DNA of 64,000 nucleotides from Chitinophaga pinensis DSM 2588 (GCF_000024005.1 NC_013132.1:8612001-8676000); one strand, 5' to 3'; positions 9,077-17,607 are shown, numbered from the stretch's first letter. The notes: a model not told the origin generated them from the letters alone. Translations and numbers: made by a program.

Positions 9077-11086
9077 CTAGAATAAGTATTGAAATTGACA
9101 TTGCACCACGCTTTTCCTGTTTCCTTTCACCTCATCCCATCCACTTCCGATACTACTCAATTGCCCATATATACTTAATTCATATCTGAACCAGAACGTG
9201 AGTCCGGCCGGCAGTTTCCACCTGATACGCACCTGTAACTGATGCCCCTCTCCTGTTAAGCGTGACAACGCATATTCATACAGCATACCTGAAGTAATGG
9301 TATATAAACTATTGTTGCTTCCATCCGTCATAAAACGTGTATAACGGATATATAATTGTAAGGAGCGTTTTATCTGATATAGTATTTCATGGAACAATAA
9401 AAAGCCCTGTTGTGTGCTTTCTTCTTTTACATAACTACTTAACTCAACCCTGGTCTTCATCGTAAGACCTGCTGTTGTTTGTACATGTGATTGTATCCGC
9501 CAGCTTTTCTTTTTCACTGTTACAAGCGGCGGTAAAAAGAAGTTGGCCGCATCATCATTCTCCTGTTTGATCAGATAACTATATCGCACAAAAAGCTCCG
9601 TTTGCTTATCAGGTGTATATGTCATAGCCATCAGCAGATCCCGGCCTCTCCCTGGTGCTGCAGCTCTGTATTGCAGCCAGGGGAAAGTAAAATGATCTGC
9701 ATAGGCATTCAGTTTCACATGTGTACTGAGCTTTAAACTGATACCTGTATATATACCTCTTTCATTGACGGGTTTATAAAATTCTCCCAAGGCGTCTGCA
9801 TAAAAAGCATGGTATGCTTTGTCGTAATTACGATAGAGTACTACAAGATCTACATTGTTGGCGGCTGTCAACAGTAGTCCGTTTATAAGCGCCGTTTTTC
9901 CGTTGTTACTCATAGCTGCTTCTCCGAAAAAATGCATATTCTTCCAGGTGATTTCGTAGTCTGTACTAAAGCCGGTAAGCTGCTTTCCAGTAAATCCAAA
10001 TAACTGATACGGCGCTTGTCCCTTTTGTATCGGGGCTGATAAATGATGTTGTATAAAATTAAACCCCAGCTTACGGTTATTGTCTTCTATCGTCACATTC
10101 CCTCCTAATGTCAATTGTGCAAGCGAGCCCTTTCTGGCGACTTCTGTCAGTGTGCGATGATAACCACTATTCGCAGTAATACTACCGTCCAGTAGACGGC
10201 GGGATATAAATGTAGTCCCCTGCCATTTTCCTTTTGCTACAGTGATGCCTGCACCTCTGAAAAAATTATATTCCCCTGCCGAGGCATATGGCTTCAGCAG
10301 TTCACTTTCTCTTTTCACCTGCATGACAGTAGCACCTTTACCAAATGCCAGGGACTGCCAGTTCAGTAATCCCTGGCCCATATTCACCGTAAAATCTCCC
10401 AATGCCAATGACTTTATCCACTTATACTGTCTTACAAACAAATGCAGACTATAGTAGTCAAATCCCCTCCGCTGCGCGCCTTTAAAAAAAGCTTCACCTG
10501 CATCCTTCTCCATCACAGCGCCCCAACTGATATAATGCGTAAGACTGTACCGGTATCGCAACAGTAATTTATCCGGACTACCCATATAATGCGCAGCCGT
10601 TGTATCCGTACGCAGATAACCGCTGCTTTTCTCCGGTTGCCGGCCATATCTGCACAACAATGTATGTTCTCCTTTTTTCACATAATCTTTCCAGTTGTAA
10701 TGCGGTTCCAAATCTCTTCCGACTTCTACATAAGGCAATAATCTGCTGATTAATTGTATATCAAAACCGGGTACTGCCTGTAATTCATATATACTGAGCA
10801 GATCACCTAATTGCTGCCGATATCGCAACAATTGCTGTATCTGCATTGGAGACAGTATATGCAATGATTGCAGCACAGAGACACTATTTGTATTCAGGTT
10901 AATCTTATGCCGCGTATAAGCCTGTAATTGCTGCCAATGCATATCGTCTTCAGGTACCTGATCAGTGTGCGCTGTATAATCTTCTACCTGACTTTCTTCA
11001 GCGGCAGTTAATTCTGAAAGTGTTTGTGAATAAGTGTGGATATGTATTAACAGCGCTGGTAGGAGCACGGCGGTCTTCAATGTCAT
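9077..11086 (-). CDS. Secreted helix-hairpin-helix domain protein with a predicted outer-membrane beta-barrel
   Basis: The 669-residue protein has a signal peptide (residues 1-21), a Glu/Asp-rich linker, and a ComEA-like tandem helix-hairpin-helix at about 61-122 (INLNTNSV, then LLSIYELQAVPGFD). The first hairpin is degenerate (ILS where GIG is usual). Residues 130-669 are rich in alternating aromatic strands and end in QCQFQYLF, which suggests an outer-membrane barrel. Proteins of this layout are widespread in Bacteroidota but, as far as I know, have no assigned role. DNA binding is only inferred from the HHH fold. The barrel gene at 11526-12347 lies upstream on the same strand, separated by a remnant of a similar 5' end. 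Confidence 0.75.
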   Translation of the reverse strand: MTLKTAVLLPALLIHIHTYSQTLSELTAAEESQVEDYTAHTDQVPEDDMHWQQLQAYTRHKINLNTNSVSVLQSLHILSPMQIQQLLRYRQQLGDLLSIYELQAVPGFDIQLISRLLPYVEVGRDLEPHYNWKDYVKKGEHTLLCRYGRQPEKSSGYLRTDTTAAHYMGSPDKLLLRYRYSLTHYISWGAVMEKDAGEAFFKGAQRRGFDYYSLHLFVRQYKWIKSLALGDFTVNMGQGLLNWQSLAFGKGATVMQVKRESELLKPYASAGEYNFFRGAGITVAKGKWQGTTFISRRLLDGSITANSGYHRTLTEVARKGSLAQLTLGGNVTIEDNNRKLGFNFIQHHLSAPIQKGQAPYQLFGFTGKQLTGFSTDYEITWKNMHFFGEAAMSNNGKTALINGLLLTAANNVDLVVLYRNYDKAYHAFYADALGEFYKPVNERGIYTGISLKLSTHVKLNAYADHFTFPWLQYRAAAPGRGRDLLMAMTYTPDKQTELFVRYSYLIKQENDDAANFFLPPLVTVKKKSWRIQSHVQTTAGLTMKTRVELSSYVKEESTQQGFLLFHEILYQIKRSLQLYIRYTRFMTDGSNNSLYTITSGMLYEYALSRLTGEGHQLQVRIRWKLPAGLTFWFRYELSIYGQLSSIGSGWDEVKGNRKSVVQCQFQYLF

Positions 11087-11160
11087 ATTCTGGTGTATTT
11101 AACAATGGTGTGGATAAGATGGATAAGTAGTCCCACGGATGCAGATAACAGCACAAATAT
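11008..11160. repeat. Duplicated 5' region, intact copy
   Basis: This 153-base stretch covers the first 26 codons of the HHH-barrel gene plus about 74 bases upstream. It is repeated imperfectly at 11200-11350, an offset of about 190-192 bases. Shared blocks include TTTAACAATGGTGTGG and AAGATGGATAAG. Confidence 0.8.
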
Positions 11161-11199
11161 TAGTACATACATATTCTGCTTAACTTTCCTAAACAACAA

Positions 11200-11350
11200 T
11201 TAATTCTGAAAGTATTGTGCATAAGTAATGGATAGGATTAACAGTACCGGTATGAGCACTGCAATCTTCAATGTCTTATTTGGTATATTTAACAATGGTG
11301 TGGACAAGATGGATAAGCAGTCTCATTGATACAGATAACAACACAACTAT
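11200..11350 (-). pseudogene. Decayed second copy of the 5' end of the HHH-barrel gene
   Basis: Read on the minus strand this copy encodes KTLKIAVLIPVLLILSITYA followed by Gln, a good signal peptide that aligns residue by residue with the start of the intact gene (MTLKTAVLLPALLIHIHTYS). The ATG is replaced by AAG and a one-base deletion after the Ala-Gln causes a stop within six codons. It is either a partial tandem duplication or the leftover head of a deleted paralogue. Between the copies (11161-11199) nothing else is seen. Confidence 0.7.
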
Positions 11351-11361
11351 AATAACCAATT

Positions 11362-11403
11362 AATATGATGCCAACAACATACACACATTGTCAGCATCAT
11401 ATT
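11362..11403. repeat. Inverted repeat, possible terminator of the 11526-12347 gene
   Basis: AATATGATGC (11362-11371) and GCATCATATT (11394-11403) are exact inverted copies, and pairing continues inward with two mismatches. There is no clear T-run, so termination is uncertain. The rest of 11404-11525 holds nothing I can recognise. Confidence 0.45.
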
Positions 11404-11525
11404 GACTAATACTCAAAACACACAGCGCTATCAACAGCCTCCTTATGAAACTGCAATTCCCCACAGGCATCTGCTCAAACATTACTGCATTGTGACGAAC
11501 CTGTTAACCATAATAAACTAAATGA

Positions 11526-12347
11526 TTACCTGATGTCCTTCTTAAATGCCCAGACAACAGCCGCCGAAGGCGTTATCCCCAATTGCGGATGATAATTGGC
11601 AGAAAGCAATACAAACAATTGCTGCAATGTAAATCCTACTGCTGCTGTATTCAATTGCGGATCTGTACATATACCCAGTTGCAATGACAGTGTTTTAATG
11701 ATGCGATATTCACACATCACTTTAGTCAACAGCGCTGTCGCTGTTTCTTTCACCACTGCTGCACTCAACACAAATGCCGCTGAAATTTCATATCCTATAC
11801 CTGCACTATAGATCGCGGGTATTGCTTCCTTATCCAGGCGTCGTAAGGGACTGCCTGTCGGATTAAAGATATGCACACCTACATGTAACGCCGGTGTGAG
11901 ATGGATCAGGCAACCGAGTTCTCCTACAAGAGTACCTGTATTAAAATACCCGGGTATTTTTTTCGAGAGATAGTCCATTTGTATGCCTATACTACAACGT
12001 TCTCCCAGCTTCCTGCCATAGGCAAATCCGACAGACTGCTGACGAAAACCGGAGAACCCGCTTTGTGCAAGATGCAGCCCGAATCCGCCCTTATTGACCG
12101 GCAATGCGATCATGACATGATGCTGCTGAATTGCTGACAACATAAAGCGTCTTTCTGTGCGTACACCTGCTGTCACAACAGGGATATACGCCAACGCAGC
12201 CTGATTTTGTAATGTTGTTAAAAGCTGCTGATAATTACGGCTGTAAGCGCCGGCTAAAGGCTGTTTATCGACGGACAGCCAGACTAACTGTGCACAGATA
12301 ACAGCGTAGCACAATGTGCAAACAATGGTAGCAATGATCTTTTTCAT
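11526..12347 (-). CDS. Predicted outer-membrane beta-barrel protein, PorV/UPF0164-like
   Basis: The second of two close ATGs (12347, MKKIIATIVCTLCYAVICAQ) gives the clean signal peptide. The 273-residue product has the pattern GAYSRNYQQLLTTLQNQAAL near its start, which resembles the GA..NPA.LA start of PorV/PorQ-type barrels. The body is a series of short amphipathic strands, with VGVHIFNPTGSPLRRL in the middle, a motif common in this fold. It lies upstream of the HHH-barrel gene on the same strand with a remnant between. A partnership with that protein is inference. Exact family not certain. Confidence 0.6.
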   Translation of the reverse strand: MKKIIATIVCTLCYAVICAQLVWLSVDKQPLAGAYSRNYQQLLTTLQNQAALAYIPVVTAGVRTERRFMLSAIQQHHVMIALPVNKGGFGLHLAQSGFSGFRQQSVGFAYGRKLGERCSIGIQMDYLSKKIPGYFNTGTLVGELGCLIHLTPALHVGVHIFNPTGSPLRRLDKEAIPAIYSAGIGYEISAAFVLSAAVVKETATALLTKVMCEYRIIKTLSLQLGICTDPQLNTAAVGFTLQQLFVLLSANYHPQLGITPSAAVVWAFKKDIR

Positions 12348-12421
12348 TTGCATTTAATGGTAGTGGATTAGTTGGTTTTTCAAAAAAAAGTCGTGGTACT
12401 GAAGGTCAACATGCTAACAAA

Positions 12422-12449
12422 CAAAAATCTCCCCACTTGCGTGAGGAGA
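12422..12449 (-). terminator. Intrinsic terminator after the deoxynucleoside kinase gene
   Basis: On the minus strand TCTCCTCAC pairs with GTGGGGAGA across a GCAA tetraloop and is followed by TTTTTG. The single G-U pair makes it directional. Confidence 0.85.
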
Positions 12450-12497
12450 CAATATTAGGAAAATAAATCTTTACTAAAAAAAATCAGATCAGATTGA

Positions 12498-13133
12498 TCA
12501 GAACAATCCGTGTAACTGTGAATCTATTTTTGAAATGATCTCACCAAGATCTTCTTCGCTTTCAGGGAATTTATTCTTGTCGATATCGATGATCAGTAAA
12601 GGACCTTCTGCGTATTTTTCAATCCAGTTATTGTAAAATTCATTCAGTCTTTTCAGATAATCGAGACGGATATTTTCTTCATATTCCCTGCCTCTTTTCT
12701 GTATCTGTGCTACCAGTGTCGGTACGGATGCACGCAGATAGATCAGCAGGTCCGGCGGTTTTACCATTGACTTTACTGTTTCGAAGAAACTGAAGTAGTT
12801 GTCAAAATCGCGCTTTGTCATCAGGCCCATTTCATACAGGTTCGGCGCAAAGATGTGCGCATCTTCGTATATGGTACGGTCCTGTATCACGATCTGATTG
12901 CCTTTCTCTATATCCAGCAATTGTCTCAGACGACCGTGCAGGAAGTAAATCTGCAGATTGAATGACCAGCGGGGCATATCCTCGTAAAAGTCATTCAGAT
13001 AAGGATTATGTTCAACATCTTCGAACTGGGGAGCCCATTTATAGTGTCGTGCAAGCAGTTCAGTAAGTGTGGTTTTTCCTGCGCCAATATTACCGGCGAT
13101 AGCTATATGTTTGATCTTGTTTTGTTTTGTCAT
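12498..13133 (-). CDS. Deoxynucleoside kinase
   Basis: The 211-residue product has the P-loop GNIGAGKTT at residues 14-22, the substrate-site motif QDRTIYED near residue 94 and the LID segment KRGREYEENI near 150, the layout of the dCK/dGK family. It should phosphorylate salvaged deoxynucleosides to monophosphates using ATP in the cytoplasm. Which base it prefers cannot be decided from sequence. It is followed by a terminator and lies downstream of trpS on the same strand with a 136-base gap, so it is probably transcribed on its own. Confidence 0.9.
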   Translation of the reverse strand: MTKQNKIKHIAIAGNIGAGKTTLTELLARHYKWAPQFEDVEHNPYLNDFYEDMPRWSFNLQIYFLHGRLRQLLDIEKGNQIVIQDRTIYEDAHIFAPNLYEMGLMTKRDFDNYFSFFETVKSMVKPPDLLIYLRASVPTLVAQIQKRGREYEENIRLDYLKRLNEFYNNWIEKYAEGPLLIIDIDKNKFPESEEDLGEIISKIDSQLHGLF

Positions 13134-13269
13134 GATGAATCAGGGGTCACTAATCATTTCGTTTGCAGCCTGTTAGTGGCAACAAGCGATCAGTTGACGA
13201 TCTAAAATTTACAAATTATTTGATTATCAATTGAAAAAACTTGCTGCCGCTAAAGGAAACAAAGTCTTA

Positions 13270-14274
13270 TTAATAGTAGTGAATGCCTATGAGTTTTCTC
13301 GCTTGTTGCAAAGTCTGTGCCGCACTTTCCCTTGCTTTTTCCGCACCTTCTTTCATGATACGGTTCAGGTAAGTCTGGTCATGCTGCAATGCGAGTGCTT
13401 TTTCCCTGATAGGTGCAATGAAATTGACCATATCATCACCCAGTTGCTTTTTCATATCACCATAACGGATAGATTGGTTCTCGTACGTATCCCTGAAATG
13501 TTTGATCACCTCAGGAGTAGATACCTGCTCCATCAACAGGAACAGATTTGAAATACTATCTGACATGGGAGCACCTGGTTCTGCCGGACCACTGTCTGTT
13601 TTCGCCTTACTTAATTTCTTACGGATTAACTCGTCGCTGTCTGACAGGTAGAGGGTCGCCATCTGGTTCTCACTCTTACTCATTTTCCCTTCGCCATCAA
13701 GACTTGGTATTTTCACCAGGTTATCCCCGAAATTGAATGCTACCGGCTCCGGGAACAACTCGCCGTAACGGCTGTTAAAACGCTGTGCGTAATGACAGGC
13801 CATTTCCAGGTGCTGTTCCTGGTCTTTACCTACCGGTACTTTTACCGCACGGTGGATCAGGATATCTGCACTCATGAGTACAGGATAAGTCAGCAGGCCC
13901 GCGTTCACGTTCTCCGGTTGCAGACGTACTTTATCTTTAAAAGTAGGTACTCTTTCAAGCTCTCCCTTGTATGCCAGCATATTCAGCAACAAGTACAGTT
14001 CAGCGATCTCCGGTATGTCGCTCTGTACATACAGAGCCACTTTTTCAGGATCAAGACCAGAAGCAATATTTTCTGCCAGCACCCGAAATACGTTGGAGCG
14101 CAGGTCTTTAGGATCAGGATGTGTCGTGAGAGAATGCCAGTCAGCTACAAAAAAATAACAGTTAAAAGTTTCCTGCATCCTGATGTAGTTACGGATAGCT
14201 CCGAAATAATTGCCTAGATGTAAATAACCGGTAGAGCGGATTCCGCTTACCACTATTTCTTTTGATGTAGCCAT
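13270..14274 (-). CDS. trpS: Tryptophan-tRNA ligase
   Basis: Class I aminoacyl-tRNA synthetase charging tRNA-Trp. The HIGH motif is HLGN in GYLHLGNYFGAI, and KMSKS appears as KMSKSENQ near residue 200. The ATG at 14274 (MATSKEIVVSG) is chosen because the frame's earlier start is a TTG. The length of 334 residues is normal for the bacterial enzyme. The gene is divergent from gatC, so both translation genes share a 108-base promoter region. Confidence 0.96.
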   Translation of the reverse strand: MATSKEIVVSGIRSTGYLHLGNYFGAIRNYIRMQETFNCYFFVADWHSLTTHPDPKDLRSNVFRVLAENIASGLDPEKVALYVQSDIPEIAELYLLLNMLAYKGELERVPTFKDKVRLQPENVNAGLLTYPVLMSADILIHRAVKVPVGKDQEQHLEMACHYAQRFNSRYGELFPEPVAFNFGDNLVKIPSLDGEGKMSKSENQMATLYLSDSDELIRKKLSKAKTDSGPAEPGAPMSDSISNLFLLMEQVSTPEVIKHFRDTYENQSIRYGDMKKQLGDDMVNFIAPIREKALALQHDQTYLNRIMKEGAEKARESAAQTLQQARKLIGIHYY

Positions 14275-14382
14275 AATGGGGTGCAAAATAAGGAATTTGC
14301 CAATTATGGACTATCGACTATTTAAGGTAACTTTAACGCGGACCGTGTCCGATAATTATTATTTTTTCATTTAATTTGATTT

Positions 14383-14673
14383 ATGGAAGTGAATGAGATG
14401 CTGGTACAGCAACTGGCAGACCTTGCAAGGCTTGAGTTTAGCGAACAGGAAAAGACTGAAATTAAAGGAGATCTGCAACGTATGATCACCTTCGTAGAAA
14501 AACTGAACGAGCTGGATACCACTAACGTAAAACCATTATTACACATGACAGCAGACAGGAATGTGCTGAGAGAAGACGTGGTAGTTCCTTCCATAACCCG
14601 GGAAGAAGGCTTACAGAATGCGCCTGCTGCGAACGATCAGTACTTCAAAGTACCGAAAGTTATCAAGAAGTAG
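14383..14673 (+). CDS. gatC: Asp-tRNA(Asn)/Glu-tRNA(Gln) amidotransferase subunit C
   Basis: The 96-residue protein matches GatC along its whole length ([20 protein letters not shown], then LREDVV near residue 62). GatC clamps GatA and GatB in the transamidosome that converts mischarged Glu-tRNA-Gln or Asp-tRNA-Asn. gatA and gatB are not in the window, so the complex is encoded at scattered loci. The next gene begins 25 bases after the stop on the same strand. Confidence 0.95.
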   Translation: MEVNEMLVQQLADLARLEFSEQEKTEIKGDLQRMITFVEKLNELDTTNVKPLLHMTADRNVLREDVVVPSITREEGLQNAPAANDQYFKVPKVIKK

Positions 14674-14698
14674 AATCAACTTTCAACGCTATAAATCT

Positions 14699-15415
14699 AT
14701 GCACCCAAGTTCCGTCATCCATTTAGAACACATCCGTAAGAGCTATTTCATTGGAAAAAATGAACTGCCTGTACTGAAAGGAATCAATCTGGACATTTTA
14801 AAAAATGAGTACGTAGCGCTGATGGGACCTTCCGGTTCCGGCAAATCCACGCTGATGAATATGCTCGGCTGTCTTGACAGTCCGACCAGCGGAAAATATG
14901 TACTGAGTGGCCATGATGTGAGCCAGATGGAAGACGATGCGCTGGCAAGGGTGCGTAATAAAGAAATCGGCTTTGTATTTCAGCAGTTTAACCTGATGCC
15001 GCGTCTCAGCGCATTAGAAAATGTGGCAGTACCGCTGATCTATGCCGGTATTAACAAAAAAGACCGGGAAGACAAAGCCCGCTTTATGCTGGAAAAAGTG
15101 GGTCTCGGACAGCGTTACAAGCACAGACCCAATGAGTTATCCGGAGGTCAGTGTCAGCGTGTCGCGATCGCCCGCGCCCTGGTAAATGATCCCTCCCTGA
15201 TACTCGCCGATGAACCCACAGGTAACCTCGATACCAAAACTTCCATAGAAATCATGGATATCTTCGGTAGTATCCACGCCTCCGGTAATACGGTCGTGCT
15301 GGTCACCCACGAAGAAGATATCGCCGCTCATGCCCGCCGTGTGGTACGTCTGCGTGACGGATTAATAGAATCTGACAGACTGAACGCGGAAATCCTCGCA
15401 GAAGCAGTGAAATAA
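14699..15415 (+). CDS. ABC transporter ATP-binding protein, MacB/LolD type
   Basis: The ATG at 14699 ([20 protein letters not shown]) is preferred to an earlier one inside gatC. In the 238-residue product are Walker [11 protein letters not shown]-loop [12 protein letters not shown], signature [15 protein letters not shown], Walker [13 protein letters not shown] and the switch His in VLVTHEE. The spacing and wording fit the MacB/FtsE/LolD group that works with MacB-type permeases. No permease gene is adjacent, so its partner is encoded elsewhere. It probably shares the gatC transcript. Confidence 0.92.
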   Translation: MHPSSVIHLEHIRKSYFIGKNELPVLKGINLDILKNEYVALMGPSGSGKSTLMNMLGCLDSPTSGKYVLSGHDVSQMEDDALARVRNKEIGFVFQQFNLMPRLSALENVAVPLIYAGINKKDREDKARFMLEKVGLGQRYKHRPNELSGGQCQRVAIARALVNDPSLILADEPTGNLDTKTSIEIMDIFGSIHASGNTVVLVTHEEDIAAHARRVVRLRDGLIESDRLNAEILAEAVK

Positions 15416-15417
15416 AA

Positions 15418-15540
15418 AATTAGGAATTAGGAATTAAGAATTAGGAATTTCCTGGGCTAATTGCCGGCATTGCGTATTAATGTCTCCTGATGGCTAACTA
15501 ATTGCTAATTCCTAATTGCTAATTCCTAATTATCAATTCC
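15418..15540. repeat. Heptamer inverted-array element (locus A)
   Basis: Left array of AATTAGG/AATTAAG units (15418-15450), a 45-base core with GCGTATTAATGTCTCCTGAT near 15472-15491, and a right array of AATTGCT/AATTCCT units (15499-15540) in inverted orientation. The whole can fold as a long hairpin. Related elements are at 39317-39591, 43976-44040 and 62597-62692. It ends five bases before the adenosyltransferase start. Confidence 0.75.
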
Positions 15541-15545
15541 TTCTC

Positions 15546-16109
15546 ATGGCTTTCAAGATCTACACCAAAACAGGTGACAAGGGCAAAACAGCCCTGATCG
15601 GTGGCACCAAAGTTCCTAAAAGCGACCTTCGTATCGATGCCTACGGCACCGTAGACGAGCTCAATTCATATATCGGACTGGTCAGTGACTACCTGACAGC
15701 TTATCCTGACACGATCAGCCTGTTACGGGAAATACAGGACCGCCTGTTTACCATTGGCGCTTCGCTGGCCTGTGATCCTGACAAGGATACCAAAATGCGG
15801 ATCCCTGACCTGCACGCCGGGGATATTACTTTGCTGGAAGATAGTATTGACAAAATGAACGAAGTATTGCCGGAAATGAAGTCATTCATTATTCCCGGCG
15901 GCCACGTAGCTATATCTACCTGCCATGTGGCCCGTTGTGTATGCAGAAGAGCAGAACGTCTCTGTGTGGGATTGCAGGAACAGCAGCAGTTCATTGAACC
16001 GCTGGTGCTGCAATATATCAACCGTTTGAGCGATTATCTCTTTGTATTGGCCCGTTGGGTAGGTCACACTTTCCAGGTGGCAGAAATACCCTGGAAACCC
16101 CGGGTCTGA
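15546..16109 (+). CDS. Cob(I)yrinic acid a,c-diamide adenosyltransferase (PduO type)
   Basis: ATP:corrinoid adenosyltransferase, making the adenosyl form of vitamin B12. The ATG at 15546 gives MAFKIYTKTGDKGKTALIGG, the canonical PduO N-terminal ATP-binding motif; a frame start at 15516 lies in the repeat array and is rejected. Further family marks are RIDAYGTVDELNSYIGL, CHVARCVCRRAERL and NRLSDYLFVLARW. Length is 187 residues, normal. The gene runs head to head with the lolD-like gene, whose stop is only seven bases beyond. No other B12 gene is in the window. Confidence 0.95.
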   Translation: MAFKIYTKTGDKGKTALIGGTKVPKSDLRIDAYGTVDELNSYIGLVSDYLTAYPDTISLLREIQDRLFTIGASLACDPDKDTKMRIPDLHAGDITLLEDSIDKMNEVLPEMKSFIIPGGHVAISTCHVARCVCRRAERLCVGLQEQQQFIEPLVLQYINRLSDYLFVLARWVGHTFQVAEIPWKPRV

Positions 16110-16116
16110 GCGGGAT

Positions 16117-16797
16117 CTATTTTTGTGTTGCAGATGCCAGGATCTCCCCCACTATTCCTCCGTCTTTCATGACCAATTGTCTGTCGCTCATAGGCGCCAG
16201 TTCTTCGTTATGTGTCACAATGATGAAGGTTTGCTGGAATTTATCCCGCAGTTCTATAAACAGCTGATGCAATTCCCGGGCATTTTTTGAGTCCAGGTTA
16301 CCGGTAGGTTCATCCGCCATGACAATGTCCGGCTGATTGATCAGTGCACGGGCGACAGCCACACGCTGCTGCTCTCCTCCTGACAACTGATTAGGCTTAT
16401 GCTCCAGTCTCCCTGACAATCCCAGCGTTTCCAGCAGATAAGCGGCTCTTTCCCTGACAGCTGCTTTCCGGGTGCCGGCAATGTAAGCGGGTATAGATAC
16501 GTTTTCCAGGGCCGTAAACTCCGGTAAAAGGTGATGAAACTGGAAAATGAAGCCAATATGCCTATTCCTGAAATCAGCCAGTGCATTCCCCTTTAAAAGG
16601 CTAAGATTGGTATCATTCAGCCATACTTCTCCTGAAGTCGGCGTATCCAGCGTACCCAGAATATGCAGCAGGGTACTTTTTCCGGCGCCGGAAGAGCCTA
16701 CGATCGTAACGATTTCTCCTTTCGATACGGAAACACTTACACCTTTCAGCACGTGTAAGTTGGAATAATTTTTGGTAAGATTGCGTGCGGTTAGCAT
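16117..16797 (-). CDS. lolD: ABC transporter ATP-binding protein, LolD-like
   Basis: The start at 16797 (MLTARNLTKNYSNLHVLKGV) is an ATG; the longer frame starts with TTG. The 226-residue ATPase has Walker A GSSGAGKST, Q-loop FIFQFHHLLPEF, signature LSGGEQQRVAVARAL, Walker [13 protein letters not shown] and switch VTHNEEL. FQFHHLLPEFTALENV is typical of LolD, the ATPase that releases lipoproteins from the inner membrane with LolC/E. No permease is adjacent. The product is a paralogue of the ATPase at 14699-15415. Confidence 0.88.
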   Translation of the reverse strand: MLTARNLTKNYSNLHVLKGVSVSVSKGEIVTIVGSSGAGKSTLLHILGTLDTPTSGEVWLNDTNLSLLKGNALADFRNRHIGFIFQFHHLLPEFTALENVSIPAYIAGTRKAAVRERAAYLLETLGLSGRLEHKPNQLSGGEQQRVAVARALINQPDIVMADEPTGNLDSKNARELHQLFIELRDKFQQTFIIVTHNEELAPMSDRQLVMKDGGIVGEILASATQK

Positions 16798-16836
16798 ACT
16801 CAAAGAAAAGTAAAATAACCTTTAAAATAGTAATAG

Positions 16837-16866
16837 TTGTTTATTTCAAATTAAATAATACTTTTG
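16837..16866 (+). promoter_or_regulatory. Bacteroidota promoter of the DUF2795 gene
   Basis: TTG at 16837-16839, a 19-base spacer and a perfect TAnnTTTG box (TACTTTTG, 16859-16866) match the Bacteroidota primary promoter. The start codon follows after 31 bases. Confidence 0.8.
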
Positions 16867-16897
16867 CGAAAATTCAGAAAGTAAAAATTTCGATAAC

Positions 16898-17119
16898 ATG
16901 TACTGGACCTTAGAATTAGCTTCATACCTGGAGGATGCTCCATGGCCAGCTACGAAAGACGAATTGATAGATTACGCCATCCGCTCCGGTGCACCGATTG
17001 AAGTGATTGAGAACTTGCAGGAACTGGAAGACGAAGGGGAAATTTATGAAGGCATAGAGGATATATGGTCAGATTATCCGTCGCAAGACGACTTTTTCTT
17101 CAATGAAGATGAGTATTAG
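16898..17119 (+). CDS. DUF2795 domain-containing protein
   Basis: A 73-residue acidic protein, MYWTLELASYLEDAPWPATK at the start and DDFFFNEDEY at the end, matching the short DUF2795 family found in many Bacteroidota. ATKDELIDYAIRSGAP followed by VIENLQELEDEGE looks like a small helical domain. Role unknown. It is monocistronic, with its own promoter and a strong terminator. Confidence 0.88.
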   Translation: MYWTLELASYLEDAPWPATKDELIDYAIRSGAPIEVIENLQELEDEGEIYEGIEDIWSDYPSQDDFFFNEDEY

Positions 17120-17174
17120 ACGGAACATTTTCCATTATTGTTGCCTCAGCAATTCGCCTATGCTTAAAAAACTT

Positions 17175-17209
17175 AGCCGTTCCTTCTAATCAAGGGGAGC
17201 GGCTTTTTT
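17175..17209 (+). terminator. Intrinsic terminator after the DUF2795 gene
   Basis: AGCCGTTCC pairs with GGGAGCGGCT around an 11-base loop and runs into TTTTTTG. It lies 55 bases past the stop codon. Confidence 0.9.
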
Positions 17210-17210
17210 G

Positions 17211-17424
17211 TACCCCGGTCAGCAAACCAACCCTGACCGGCGGGTATTGAGCCGGGTAAACCGGCGTAATTTCAGATGCCTATACTTAAAAAGAATAGCC
17301 TGGTCTGATAAGGGGATGCTTTGCCCCTGTCCGTTCCGACCCCATTTATCATCTTTCCCTGTTTCCGGCCGATGTCCGGTCATGCTTTCTTATTGACTTT
17401 AATGGTGATTAGACTGTTTCATAC
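17211..17424. other. Gene-free region with several small hairpins
   Basis: No convincing gene is seen; the 62-codon frame from 17208 has no family features. Small stems include CGGTCAG/CTGACCG (17215-17239), GCCGGGTAAACCGGC (about 17251-17265) and GGGGATGCTTTGCCCC (about 17312-17327). Confidence 0.5.
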
Positions 17425-17506
17425 GCCGTTTAGATAATGCTTATCCTACGTTAATCTTACGTTCCTGAACGTAGGATTAACGTAGGATAAGCATTATCTA
17501 AACGGC
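17425..17506. repeat. Long near-perfect palindrome with 40-base arms
   Basis: The arms 17425-17464 and 17467-17506 are inverted copies with one difference and a two-base centre. Each arm carries two copies of TACGTT. In a plus-strand RNA the one difference is a U-G pair, so the RNA arm pairs completely. There is no T-run after it. It lies in the 555-base gap between the DUF2795 gene and fabI; 17507-17607 shows nothing further. Confidence 0.9.
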
Positions 17507-17607
17507 ATCTGTATGGCTCAGGAAGGAATCATTGTCTTTCTGACAGGCTAGGTTCCTGATCACCTAATTTACGAATTATCCTTCGGATAGAGATTCAGTA
17601 TCACCCA

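Noticed and set aside
15418..15540. Regular short repeats that might be a CRISPR array
   Set aside because: Units are seven bases with no spacers and there are no cas genes; they form inverted arrays instead.
17208..17396. 62-codon plus-strand frame after the DUF2795 terminator
   Set aside because: It starts at the end of the terminator T-tract, has an unlikely composition and spans hairpins.
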